Positions 34,967 through 42,413 of a DNA stretch of 64,000 nucleotides are shown here, in pieces. The stretch is from Streptomyces griseorubiginosus (GTDB lineage: Bacteria; Actinomycetota; Actinomycetes; Streptomycetales; Streptomycetaceae), in the NCBI RefSeq assembly GCF_001514195.1, contig NZ_KQ948745.1:62001-126000 (forward strand). The letters are read 5' to 3'. A program made the position numbers and the translations under genes. The notes beneath the pieces were generated by a model, which ran no database searches, had not been told where the DNA came from, and saw nothing but the letters and a program-made list of their open reading frames with translations. Every line of letters starts with the position of its first letter. The stretch's first letter is position 1.

Positions 34967-36142
34967 TCAGTCGAAGGGGAAGCCGGTGTACGCCTCGGCG
35001 AGGTCGGTCTCGGCGGCCCTCGACCCGGCGATCCGCTCCAGGCGGGCGAGCTGCATCCGGTCCTCGAAGGGAGTGGCGCCGGGCGCCCGGTGCAGCAGGC
35101 TCGTCATGTCGTACGAGAACCGTTCGGCCTGCCAGATCCGGCGCAGACAGGTCTCGGAGTAGCGGTCGAGGAGCTCCGCCGAACCGGTGTCCTTCTGGTA
35201 CGACAGCGCCCTCGCGAAGGTCACGACGTCCCCCACGGCGAGGTTGAGGCCCTTGGCGCCGGTGGGCGGGACGATGTGGGCCGCGTCGCCGGCGAGGAAG
35301 AGCCGGCCGTGGCGCATGGGTTCGTGGACGTACGACCGCATGGGCGTGACGGACTTCTGGGTGATCGGTCCCCGGTCGAGCGTCCAGTCGTCGTCGGTCT
35401 CGAAGCGGCGCTCCAGCTCGTCCCAGATCTCCTCGTCGGCCCAGCTGTCGGCGTCGGTGCCCTCGGGGACCTGGAGGTAGAGGCGGGAGACGGAGGGGGA
35501 GCGCATGGAGAGAAGGGCGAAGCCGCGGTCGTGGCGGGCGTAGACGAGTTCGTCGTGGGAGGGCGGGACGTCGGCGAGGATGCCGAGCCAGGCGTAGGGG
35601 TACGTGCGCTCGAAGACACGGGTCAGTTCGGTGGGGATCGCCTTGCGGGCCACTCCCCAGAAGCCGTCGCAGCCGACGACGTACTCGCACTCGAGGACGT
35701 CCTCCCGGCCCTCGTGGCGGAAGCGGATGCTCGGGGCGTCGGTGTCGGCGCCCTCCACGGCCAGCGCCTCCGCCTCGAACAGCAGCGGGCCGCCCTCCTT
35801 CAGCTGGAGGGCGATGAGGTCCTTGCAGACCTCGGTCTGGGCGTAGACCGTCACGGACCGGCCGCCGGTGAGGGCGGGGAAGTCGACGCGGTGGCGCTTC
35901 CTGTCGTAGCGCAGCTCTATGCCGTCGTGCCGCAGTCCCTCCCGGTCCATGCGCTCCCCGGCACCGGCCGCCCGCAGGACGTCGACCGTGCCCTGCTCCA
36001 GGATTCCGGCGCGCTGGCGGTGCTCGACGTAGGCGCGGTCGCGGCCCTCCAGGACGACCGAGTCGATGCCGGCGCGGTGGAGGAGCCGGGCCAGGAGGAG
36101 GCCGGCGGGGCCGGCTCCGATGATGCCGACGGTGGTGCGCAT
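34967..36142 (-). CDS. pobA: 4-hydroxybenzoate 3-monooxygenase
   Basis: About 391 aa, normal PobA size. FAD-binding GIIGAGPAGLLLARLL at the N-terminus, the DG motif CDGFWGVAR and the second FAD motif LFLAGDAAHIVPPTGAKGLN are all present. It hydroxylates 4-hydroxybenzoate to protocatechuate using NAD(P)H and O2. No pca ring-cleavage genes are in the window. ATG 36142. A dyad at 36184-36202 just upstream is a candidate operator for an aromatic-responsive regulator. Confidence 0.92.
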   Translation of the reverse strand: MRTTVGIIGAGPAGLLLARLLHRAGIDSVVLEGRDRAYVEHRQRAGILEQGTVDVLRAAGAGERMDREGLRHDGIELRYDRKRHRVDFPALTGGRSVTVYAQTEVCKDLIALQLKEGGPLLFEAEALAVEGADTDAPSIRFRHEGREDVLECEYVVGCDGFWGVARKAIPTELTRVFERTYPYAWLGILADVPPSHDELVYARHDRGFALLSMRSPSVSRLYLQVPEGTDADSWADEEIWDELERRFETDDDWTLDRGPITQKSVTPMRSYVHEPMRHGRLFLAGDAAHIVPPTGAKGLNLAVGDVVTFARALSYQKDTGSAELLDRYSETCLRRIWQAERFSYDMTSLLHRAPGATPFEDRMQLARLERIAGSRAAETDLAEAYTGFPFD

Positions 36143-36183
36143 CGGGCGTTCCCTTCGGGAGACCTTAAGAGTGCGTTCGCCTG

Positions 36184-36202
36184 GTGAAGTTTATTTCACT
36201 TC
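36184..36202 (-). promoter_or_regulatory. Inverted repeat upstream of pobA
   Basis: GTGAA (36184-36188) and TTCAC (36195-36199) flank six A/T-rich bases; a second nested pair GAAGT/ACTTC overlaps it. About 42 bases upstream of the pobA start, in an unusually AT-rich patch. Confidence 0.5.
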
Positions 36203-36263
36203 TGTGGGGCGAGTCTGCGCCGCGGGTCCGGCGCTGTCAATGGTCCTCGCGAGGGGTCCTCAC

Positions 36264-36306
36264 CCGGACGTCCGGCCCACGGGGTCGCCGCGGGCCGGAC
36301 GTCCGG
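36264..36306 (-). terminator. 15-bp hairpin after the secreted-protein gene
   Basis: CCGGACGTCCGGCCC (36264-36278) is perfectly complementary to 36292-36306 with a 13-base loop, eight bases beyond the stop of 36314-36988. It probably ends the peptide/M50 locus transcript. Confidence 0.82.
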
Positions 36307-36313
36307 GGGCGGG

Positions 36314-36988
36314 TCAGCGGGGCGGCCAGCCGTCCAGGTGGCGCCGCATCGTGACGTCCTGCCGGGCGTCGCCCTTCGGCGCCTTGTCGACGGCGTCCTT
36401 GAGGACGGCGTTGACCTCCGCCGCGAGGCCGTCGGCCTGGGTGCGCAGGTCGGTCGCGGGGACCTTGGAACGGGTCAGCGCGTCCAGCCTGCGGTGGATG
36501 TCGGCGAGTTGGCGTCGGTGGGCGGAGTCCAGGGTGAGCGGGGTGGGCGTGGAGACGACGAACTGGTAGGCGCCGGCCAGGGTCTGGCAGCCGGTGCAGC
36601 TCTTGTTGGCCGCGTCGCTGAGGTTCACGGCGTTCAGCCGGGTCTGCTCACCGGCGAAGGTGACGATCTGGAAGGACAGCGCGACCGAACGGCAGGCGTC
36701 GTCGGCGGAGCAGCCCGAGGAGACGGCGTTGGCCTGGTTGCGGACGTTGGCGGCGCTCACCGCGCCGTATTGGCGGATGGTGAACGAGTCCTTCGACTCC
36801 GTGTGGTCGAGCTGGTTGGCACGGCTGAACACGTGGTCCGACGCGACGGCGACCTTCGCGGGGCCGTTGCCGGCGGCCTGGGCCGGCACGGCGGTCGCCA
36901 CACCGGCGACACCGGCGGCGAACAGCCCCACCCGCACGGCACGGCGGGTGAACGGGGTGGCGGCACGCGGTTTTCGATGACTGCTCAA
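36314..36988 (-). CDS. Secreted hypothetical protein downstream of the M50 protease
   Basis: About 224 aa. TTG 36988 is chosen because AGGGAGA precedes it and no better start is in frame. A signal peptide with basic start and cleavage after VPAQAA is followed by a globular region with four Cys (CSADDAC and CTGCQTL) likely forming disulfides, and a helical C-terminal half (HRRQLADIHRRLDAL). No known domain was recognised. It lies 350 bases after the M50 gene on the same strand and may belong to the same peptide locus, although the gap contains direct repeats. Confidence 0.75.
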   Translation of the reverse strand: MSSHRKPRAATPFTRRAVRVGLFAAGVAGVATAVPAQAAGNGPAKVAVASDHVFSRANQLDHTESKDSFTIRQYGAVSAANVRNQANAVSSGCSADDACRSVALSFQIVTFAGEQTRLNAVNLSDAANKSCTGCQTLAGAYQFVVSTPTPLTLDSAHRRQLADIHRRLDALTRSKVPATDLRTQADGLAAEVNAVLKDAVDKAPKGDARQDVTMRRHLDGWPPR

Positions 36989-37340
36989 GGGGTCTCCCTG
37001 GATGGGTGGATCGGTACGGATGTGGGGGGTGGCGGCGGATGGGGCACGGTCGGGGGCGGGGCGATGGCCTGCGCACCCCTGCCGCGGCTCGGGCGACAGC
37101 CCGGCCGTACAGGCGCCGCGGGTCGGGTGCGGGGCGATGGCTGCGCACCCCAGCCGAGGCTCGGGCGACGGCCCGGCCGTTGCAGGCGCTGCGCGTCCTG
37201 ATGCGGGACCCGCTCGGAACCCCTGGCCGTCGGACACCCGCGGTCCGGCATGCCGGTGCCGGCCGGGGAGACCGTCCCCGACGACGGCACTCCCCTCACG
37301 AAGCCCCCTCAGCGGTGCCCGGGTGCGGTGCGCCCGCTCC
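36989..37340. other. Gap between M50 protease and secreted-protein genes
   Basis: About 350 bases largely filled by two direct ~67-bp repeats (37054-37193). No convincing gene; any promoter for the secreted-protein gene would be here. Confidence 0.5.
37054..37193. repeat. Two adjacent ~67-bp direct repeats
   Basis: 37054-37120 and 37125-37193 share about 85-90% of bases, including GCGATGG-CTGCGCACCCC, GGCTCGGGCGAC and GCCCGGCCGT blocks. Both are in the gap after the M50 gene. Confidence 0.8.
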
Positions 37341-39275
37341 TCACGACGAGGCCGGCGAACCGCTGGCCGGCGGTGGGGGCGGGCTGTCGGTCGGGGTGGG
37401 CTGGGCGCTCTCCGACGGGACCGGGGAGGAGACCGGGGTGGACGGGCCGGATCCCGTGCCCGGCGACGACGGTTCCGGGCCCGTGGACCCGTCCGGTGCC
37501 GAGCTCGCCGTACCGCGGGCGGTGCCCCCGGTCGCCACGCCCGGTGCCGTCGCCGACGGGGCCGGCGAGGCGGACGCGGACGCGGCGGCCGAGGTGCCCG
37601 CGGACGGGGCGGCGGAGCCCGAGGAGGCGCCCGCCGCCGACGGCGGGACCGCTCCGGGGCCGGTGCCCGACGGGCCGTCCGACGGACCGTCGTCCGCGGT
37701 GGACCCGTCGCCGTCGGGAGCCGAGGCCTGCCGGGGCTCCGGCTCCTCCGTCGACACACCGGGCTGGAGGATCGGCGCGATCGGCGGCTTCTTCGGCAGC
37801 GGCTGGGGGGTGAGCCCCGAGGTCCACGCGTAGCTCAGGCCCGTCAGCCCGGCGAGGATCACCGCGCACAGCGCCATCCGCAGCGCGGGCCGGCCGTCCG
37901 TGGACTTCTTGGCGGCACGGAAGATCCGTCCGCCGATCTTCACGGTGAGATAGACGACCCCGCCCATCGGGATCAGCAGCATCAGACAGCCCAGGACCCC
38001 GACGAGGCCCTCGACGATCTTCCCGTCCGCGAGGGCCGACCCGGTGCCGGAGAACTGCTCGACCATGGACCGGACCATCGTGGCGATGATCCTCGGCAGG
38101 TTCCACAGCGCGTACGCCAGCTCGCCGACGATCAGCGGGACCATCGTCAGCACCCAGGCCGCCACGACGGTCCGCGCCGACTTCTTCAGCCCGGCGACCT
38201 CCTTGCGCGCCGCCCGCCCCTTCCGCCCCGGCACCAGGCCGAGGAGGATCGGCTTGATCTTGCCGTAGAGGTCGGGCACCCCCGCTAGGTCGCCCAGGAT
38301 GTAGTAGCCGTCGAGACGCACGGCCGGCATCAGCTGTTCGAGGATCTCGAAGTGCCCGAGGTAGACGGCGGCCAGGAAGAACGGCTCACCGGTGGCGAAG
38401 TACAGCCCGGCCATGCCGAGCATGAAGACCACGTTGAAGTAGACGCCGCCCAGGTCGGTCCTGATCCGCCCGCCCCGGCCGATCCGGTAGACGTCGGTGA
38501 CGTCGGTGTACATGGACGGCCAGATGAGGAAGATCCCGCAGCCGATGCAGCCGGGCCGGGCACCGCCGTATCTGCACGCGGAGGCGTGGCCGAACTCGTG
38601 GAAGACGAGCGAGGCCACGGTCAGCAGGAAGACGGCCAGGATCAGCACCGGCTGGTCGAGGACCTCCAGGACCGGCTCGATCGCCCCGTAGAAGGCGAAC
38701 AGCCAGACGTCCATGGCGACGGCCGCGGCCAGCATGACGGCGACCACGACCGGCCGGTGCAGCCACGCGAAGCTCCGGGCGATCTTCGCCGTGCGCCGCT
38801 CGTCGAAGATGACCCGGTGCCCCTTGAGGGCGAGCAGCAGGTCCGAGCGCGGGGCGTCGACCTCGTCGCTCTCCTGGCCCTCCGGGACCGTCACGCCGAG
38901 CGGTTCGAGCTTCTTCTCCACCAGGTAGCGGATGTTGTCGCCGCTGACCTCGCGGCCGAACCGGGCGCTCACCCGGTGGGCGATCGACTCGGTGTCGCGC
39001 ACGCCGTCCACGGACGACGCCACGAGGTACAGCAGCCGCGACAGCTGCACGACCTGCCCGTCCCCCCGACGGGCGATGTACTTGGGCTCGGTGAAGCCCG
39101 ACCCCTGGTACTCGCCGTGCAGCCGCAGTCCCGCGCTCAACCGGGGCACCAACTGCGGTTCCAGGACCGGCAGGCTGCCGGTCGCGACCTGCTCGTAGGT
39201 CACCGGCCAGCCGCCGGGCCCGGGCACCGGCCCGGTGTCGTACAGCGTCGGCGTCCCGTCTCCGAGCACTGTCAT
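37341..39275 (-). CDS. Membrane M50-type zinc metalloprotease with PqqD-like N-terminal segment
   Basis: About 644 aa. Residues ~45-130 (IARRGDGQVVQLSRLLYLV ... NIRYLVEKKLEPLG) resemble the PqqD-like/wHTH segment found in peptide-modification proteins. Membrane helices follow, with the zinc motif FHEFGH (HExxH, ~226-230) and the third-ligand motif RLDGYY (~320-325), as in site-2/M50 proteases annotated as putative peptide zinc metalloproteases. Further helices continue to ~residue 465. The last ~170 residues are extracytoplasmic-looking Ser/Pro/Gly/Ala-rich low complexity. ATG 39275 has GGGGGGAG nine bases upstream. It lies directly behind two small peptide genes, so it may process or export them. 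Confidence 0.88.
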   Translation of the reverse strand: MTVLGDGTPTLYDTGPVPGPGGWPVTYEQVATGSLPVLEPQLVPRLSAGLRLHGEYQGSGFTEPKYIARRGDGQVVQLSRLLYLVASSVDGVRDTESIAHRVSARFGREVSGDNIRYLVEKKLEPLGVTVPEGQESDEVDAPRSDLLLALKGHRVIFDERRTAKIARSFAWLHRPVVVAVMLAAAVAMDVWLFAFYGAIEPVLEVLDQPVLILAVFLLTVASLVFHEFGHASACRYGGARPGCIGCGIFLIWPSMYTDVTDVYRIGRGGRIRTDLGGVYFNVVFMLGMAGLYFATGEPFFLAAVYLGHFEILEQLMPAVRLDGYYILGDLAGVPDLYGKIKPILLGLVPGRKGRAARKEVAGLKKSARTVVAAWVLTMVPLIVGELAYALWNLPRIIATMVRSMVEQFSGTGSALADGKIVEGLVGVLGCLMLLIPMGGVVYLTVKIGGRIFRAAKKSTDGRPALRMALCAVILAGLTGLSYAWTSGLTPQPLPKKPPIAPILQPGVSTEEPEPRQASAPDGDGSTADDGPSDGPSGTGPGAVPPSAAGASSGSAAPSAGTSAAASASASPAPSATAPGVATGGTARGTASSAPDGSTGPEPSSPGTGSGPSTPVSSPVPSESAQPTPTDSPPPPPASGSPASS

Positions 39276-39369
39276 ATGTGGTCTCCCCCCATGTCCTGCC
39301 CCCCTCATGGCCGCCGGGGCGGACCGCACCTGTGCGCGGTCCGCCCCGGCGGCCGTCGTCAGCGCAGGG

Positions 39370-39588
39370 TCACTGCTTGACGGAGATGGACTGCGAGGCC
39401 TGCGACTCGGCGGCCGACCACGCGGAGTGGTCGTTGACGGCCGCGGACTGGTTGTCGGCGTGCACGGTCGCGATGTGCTTGGTGACGTTGGTGGTGCGGT
39501 TGAAGCTGAACTTCAGCTTGCCCAGGGCCTCACGGCCCGGCAGCAGCTCCGCGGACTCGGTGTCGAGCTCGTGCATGTCCATGCTCAT
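39370..39588 (-). CDS. Small peptide, candidate RiPP-type precursor 1
   Basis: About 72 aa, no Cys. Residues ~7-40 (ELDTESAELLPGREALGKL then KFSFNRTTNVTKHIA) are almost identical to those of the adjacent paralogue. The last ~30 residues diverge and are rich in Ser, Ala, Gln and Asn around a conserved NDHS. A conserved leader with a variable tail, two copies in tandem and a dedicated M50 protease are hallmarks of a peptide-precursor locus. GGAAGG lies nine bases before ATG 39588. No lanthionine-type Cys, so a thioether product is unlikely. Confidence 0.82.
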   Translation of the reverse strand: MSMDMHELDTESAELLPGREALGKLKFSFNRTTNVTKHIATVHADNQSAAVNDHSAWSAAESQASQSISVKQ

Positions 39589-39648
39589 GATGGATGTCCT
39601 TCCAGGTGGTGATGGTGAATGAGTGGGTGTGGAGGTGGTGCGCGGGTG

Positions 39649-39864
39649 CTACTGCGTGACGCTGATGGCCTGCGAGGCGCCGGAGCTCGCCACCGACCCG
39701 AGCGAGTGGTCGTTCAGGGCGAGCGAGGAGTTGCTGGCCTGGACGTTGGCGATGTGCTTGGTCACGTTGGTGGTGCGGTTGAAGCTGAACTTCAGCTTCC
39801 CGAGGGCCTCGCGACCCGGCAGCAGTTCCGCGGACTCGGCCTCGAGCTCGTGGGCGTCCATCAT
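39649..39864 (-). CDS. Small peptide, candidate RiPP-type precursor 2
   Basis: About 71 aa, first gene of the leftward peptide locus. It shares the LLPGREALGKLKFSFNRTTN core of the conserved half with precursor 1. Its tail differs (ASNSSLALNDHSLGSVASSG), keeping NDHS and a terminal SQ-I-S-V-x-Q pattern. ATG 39864 follows GGGGGA at seven bases; the second ATG is at 39861. It has no signal peptide, so export would need the membrane protease or another route. The upstream gap holds a cluster of GTCCAAC boxes shared with the divergent regulator. Confidence 0.82.
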   Translation of the reverse strand: MMDAHELEAESAELLPGREALGKLKFSFNRTTNVTKHIANVQASNSSLALNDHSLGSVASSGASQAISVTQ

Positions 39865-39927
39865 GATCAGTTCCCCCTCAGGGATGGGCATTTCCGGTCG
39901 GACCGAGTCGAGTTCCCCCCGCACTCT

Positions 39928-39966
39928 GTCCAACTTGGTCGGACGTGCTGTCCAACGAGATTGGAC
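39928..39966. promoter_or_regulatory. Cluster of GTCCAAC/TTGGAC boxes in the divergent promoter region
   Basis: GTCCAAC at 39928-39934 and 39950-39956, and TTGGAC at 39961-39966, form overlapping dyads (CCAACTTGG at 39930-39938; GTCCAAC-gaga-TTGGAC at 39950-39966). They lie between the peptide genes and the HTH gene, a likely operator set for that regulator. Confidence 0.6.
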
Positions 39967-40096
39967 ACTAGGGCCTCGCGGGGCCGGTGCGCAACCCGTT
40001 CGGGGAATCACTCTTTCGGCGGCGGGTGGGGCCGCCCGTAGAATCGGCTCCGACATGGACGGTTCCGCCGAGCGGCGAGCAGGAAGTGACCCACCC

Positions 40097-40474
40097 GTGG
40101 CCAACGCACTCCAGCAGTTGATCCGTGAGCGCCTGGACCTCAAGGGCTGGTCCTACGGCGAGGTGGCGCGCCGTGGTGGCATTCCGCGCTCCACCGTCCA
40201 CCACCTGGCGACCACCGACCGGGTCGTCCGCATGCCCCAGTCGACGACCCTGGAGGGACTGTCCAAGGGCCTGGAACTCCCGTTGGACACCGTCCGCCGC
40301 GCCGCCGCGGAGGCCTGCGGCATCCACGTGTACGGCACCGAGGACACCGCCGGCCGGCCGGCCGACCCCGAGGTGGATCTCCTGATCGCCAGCGTCCAGA
40401 AACTCTCCGCCGACGACCGCCGGCATGTGGCCGCCCTGGTGGAGTCCCTCCTGGACCGCACCCCGAAGCAGTAG
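40097..40474 (+). CDS. Small XRE-like HTH regulator of the peptide locus
   Basis: About 125 aa from GTG 40097, which follows AGGAAG at ten bases; ATG 40055, 11 bases after TAGAAT, would add 14 residues. The helix-turn-helix is WSYGEVARRGGIPRSTVHHL (~residues 17-36), followed by a helical region (TLEGLSKGLELPLDTVRRAA) and an acidic tail with KLSADDRRHVAALVESLL. It resembles phage-repressor-type XRE proteins. Being divergent from the two precursor peptide genes, with dyads between, it is the likely regulator of that locus. Confidence 0.85.
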   Translation: MANALQQLIRERLDLKGWSYGEVARRGGIPRSTVHHLATTDRVVRMPQSTTLEGLSKGLELPLDTVRRAAAEACGIHVYGTEDTAGRPADPEVDLLIASVQKLSADDRRHVAALVESLLDRTPKQ

Positions 40475-40482
40475 CCGACCGG

Positions 40483-40558
40483 CGGCGTGCCCATGCCGTG
40501 CGGCGGCGTGCCGATGCCGTGCGGCGTGCCGATGCCGTGCGGCGTGCCGATGCCGTCG
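40483..40558 (+). repeat. Tandem 18-bp repeat
   Basis: Units of GGCGTGCCGATGCCGTGC occur about four times (first unit 21 bp with one base change). Non-coding, right after the HTH gene stop. Confidence 0.85.
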
Positions 40559-40676
40559 GTCGGCTGCGGGCCGGTGGGGGCTGGTCGCGCAGTTCCCCGC
40601 GCCCCCAGGTGGGTGCGGTCACGCGTGCCACCACGGACCCGCGCGACCAGCCCCCACGCGCCCGCAGCCGACCGAC
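40555..40676. repeat. 122-bp imperfect palindrome with nested REP-like arms
   Basis: Outer arms 40555-40571 and 40660-40676 are perfect 17-bp complements, and inner arms 40574-40590 and 40641-40657 are another perfect 17-bp pair. The inner arms are the REP-like GCGCGACCAGCCCCCAC sequence in opposite orientations. Confidence 0.85.
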
Positions 40677-40858
40677 CACCCCGCCGGCACGTGACCGTCC
40701 GGGAACCGGGTCGCGGCGGTCCCCGATCGGGGATGTTCACTCTTCCGTGCAGTCGGAAAAAGAATTCGACTGTGCCCGAAAGGGCCGCACTCCCCCGCTA
40801 GTCTCTCGTCCTGCCCGAGGAGCGAGAGCCGCACGACCCCGGGCTCCCAGGGGGGAAT

Positions 40859-41119
40859 GTGTTGCTTGTGCATGGTGGACCGGCCACGGCCGTGGTCCGC
40901 GGGCCCGCCGGTGAATCGGTCGTCCTGCTCGCCGGCGACCTGCCGGACGCACTGACCGACGAGTCGGTCTCCGAACTCATGGAACTGGCCGCCGCCGTCC
41001 TGGACGCGGACGAGCTGCCCCTGTTCCGGACCTGCCTGAGAACCCTGCGCCGCGACGGCATGCGCGCGGGCCGCCGGATCGAGATCGACGGCGCCGTATT
41101 GACCGTCTACGAAGGCTGA
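40859..41119 (+). CDS. Small hypothetical protein
   Basis: About 86 aa. GTG 40859 follows GGGGGGAA. The sequence (LLVHGGPATAVVRGPAGESV ... LAGDLPDALTDESVSELMEL) is soluble, acidic and mixed alpha/beta. It is of the type found widely as a short conserved Streptomyces protein next to tRNA or regulatory genes. No domain recognised. Confidence 0.7.
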   Translation: MLLVHGGPATAVVRGPAGESVVLLAGDLPDALTDESVSELMELAAAVLDADELPLFRTCLRTLRRDGMRAGRRIEIDGAVLTVYEG

Positions 41120-41166
41120 CGGCGGGGCCGGCCCACGCGGGAGTCGTCACCGCGTGGGCGGAAAAG

Positions 41167-41250
41167 TGCCCGGAGCCGGACTTGAACCGGCACGCCCGCG
41201 AAGGGGCAGCGAGGTTTAAGCTCGCCGTGTCTGCTTTCCACCATCCGGGC
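41167..41250 (-). tRNA. bldA: tRNA-Leu(UAA), the bldA developmental tRNA
   Basis: On the minus strand the acceptor stem GCCCGGA/TCCGGGC closes an 84-base class II tRNA with discriminator A (CCA not encoded). The D-stem region is ATGGTGGAAAGCAGACAC, the anticodon arm GCGAG-CTTAAAC-CTCGC gives anticodon TAA, the long variable arm is typical of Leu, and the T-arm contains GGTTCAAGTCC. It reads UUA, the rarest codon in Streptomyces, and in this genus such a tRNA (bldA) controls antibiotic production and aerial growth through TTA-containing genes. A TAGGCT box at 41280-41285 fits a promoter about 25 bases upstream. Confidence 0.95.
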
Positions 41251-41642
41251 AGGTCATGGGCTCCGCGTTTGAGTCTCTGAGCCTATCGGGACGCATCCCT
41301 CGAACAGCGGACGGGCGGACCGATGTTGTCTTATTTTATTGAGGTCTGAGGGTGCATCAGACCATGGAACAGGCCATCCGCACTTGCCAATAGCCTTACG
41401 CGGGGCGCCCGCCCGCGCATGCGGAATGACGGAATTTCACCGCCCGAACGAGGACGCTCCACCTGTTCTTCGCGCACGCCCCGAATCAGGGGTCTGCGTC
41501 ATCCCCAGGTATGACACCGGGCCGCGCGGTCCGTCCGAAGTCTGCCCCCGGAACCAGAACTGCGACTGACTACACGGCCCGCTCCGGCCACCACGATGGA
41601 AGACGTCCTTCAACGATGTCGTCCCGCGAGGAGTTCCATCCC
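41251..41642. other. Upstream region of bldA and of the ABC exporter operon
   Basis: About 390 bases between divergent bldA and the exporter. It contains a bldA promoter candidate (-10 TAGGCT on the minus strand at 41280-41285) and a strikingly AT-rich patch at 41322-41345 (TGTTGTCTTATTTTATTGAG). No credible protein gene. Confidence 0.5.

Positions 41643-42412
<770 letters not shown>

Positions 42413-42413
<1 letters not shown>

Larger units (their letters stand above)
40475..40858. other. Repeat-filled gap after the HTH gene
   Basis: About 380 bases. The first 200 hold a tandem 18-bp repeat and a 122-bp imperfect palindrome built from REP-like sequence. The remainder (40740-40858) is more AT-rich and probably holds the promoter of the next small gene. 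Confidence 0.6.

Noticed and set aside
36314..40474. Lanthipeptide interpretation of the peptide locus
   Set aside because: The precursor-like peptides contain no Cys, and no LanM/LanB/LanC-type gene is present.
41339..41569. Small plus-strand frame between bldA and the ABC operon
   Set aside because: Composition unlike neighbours, no ribosome site; better read as promoter region.
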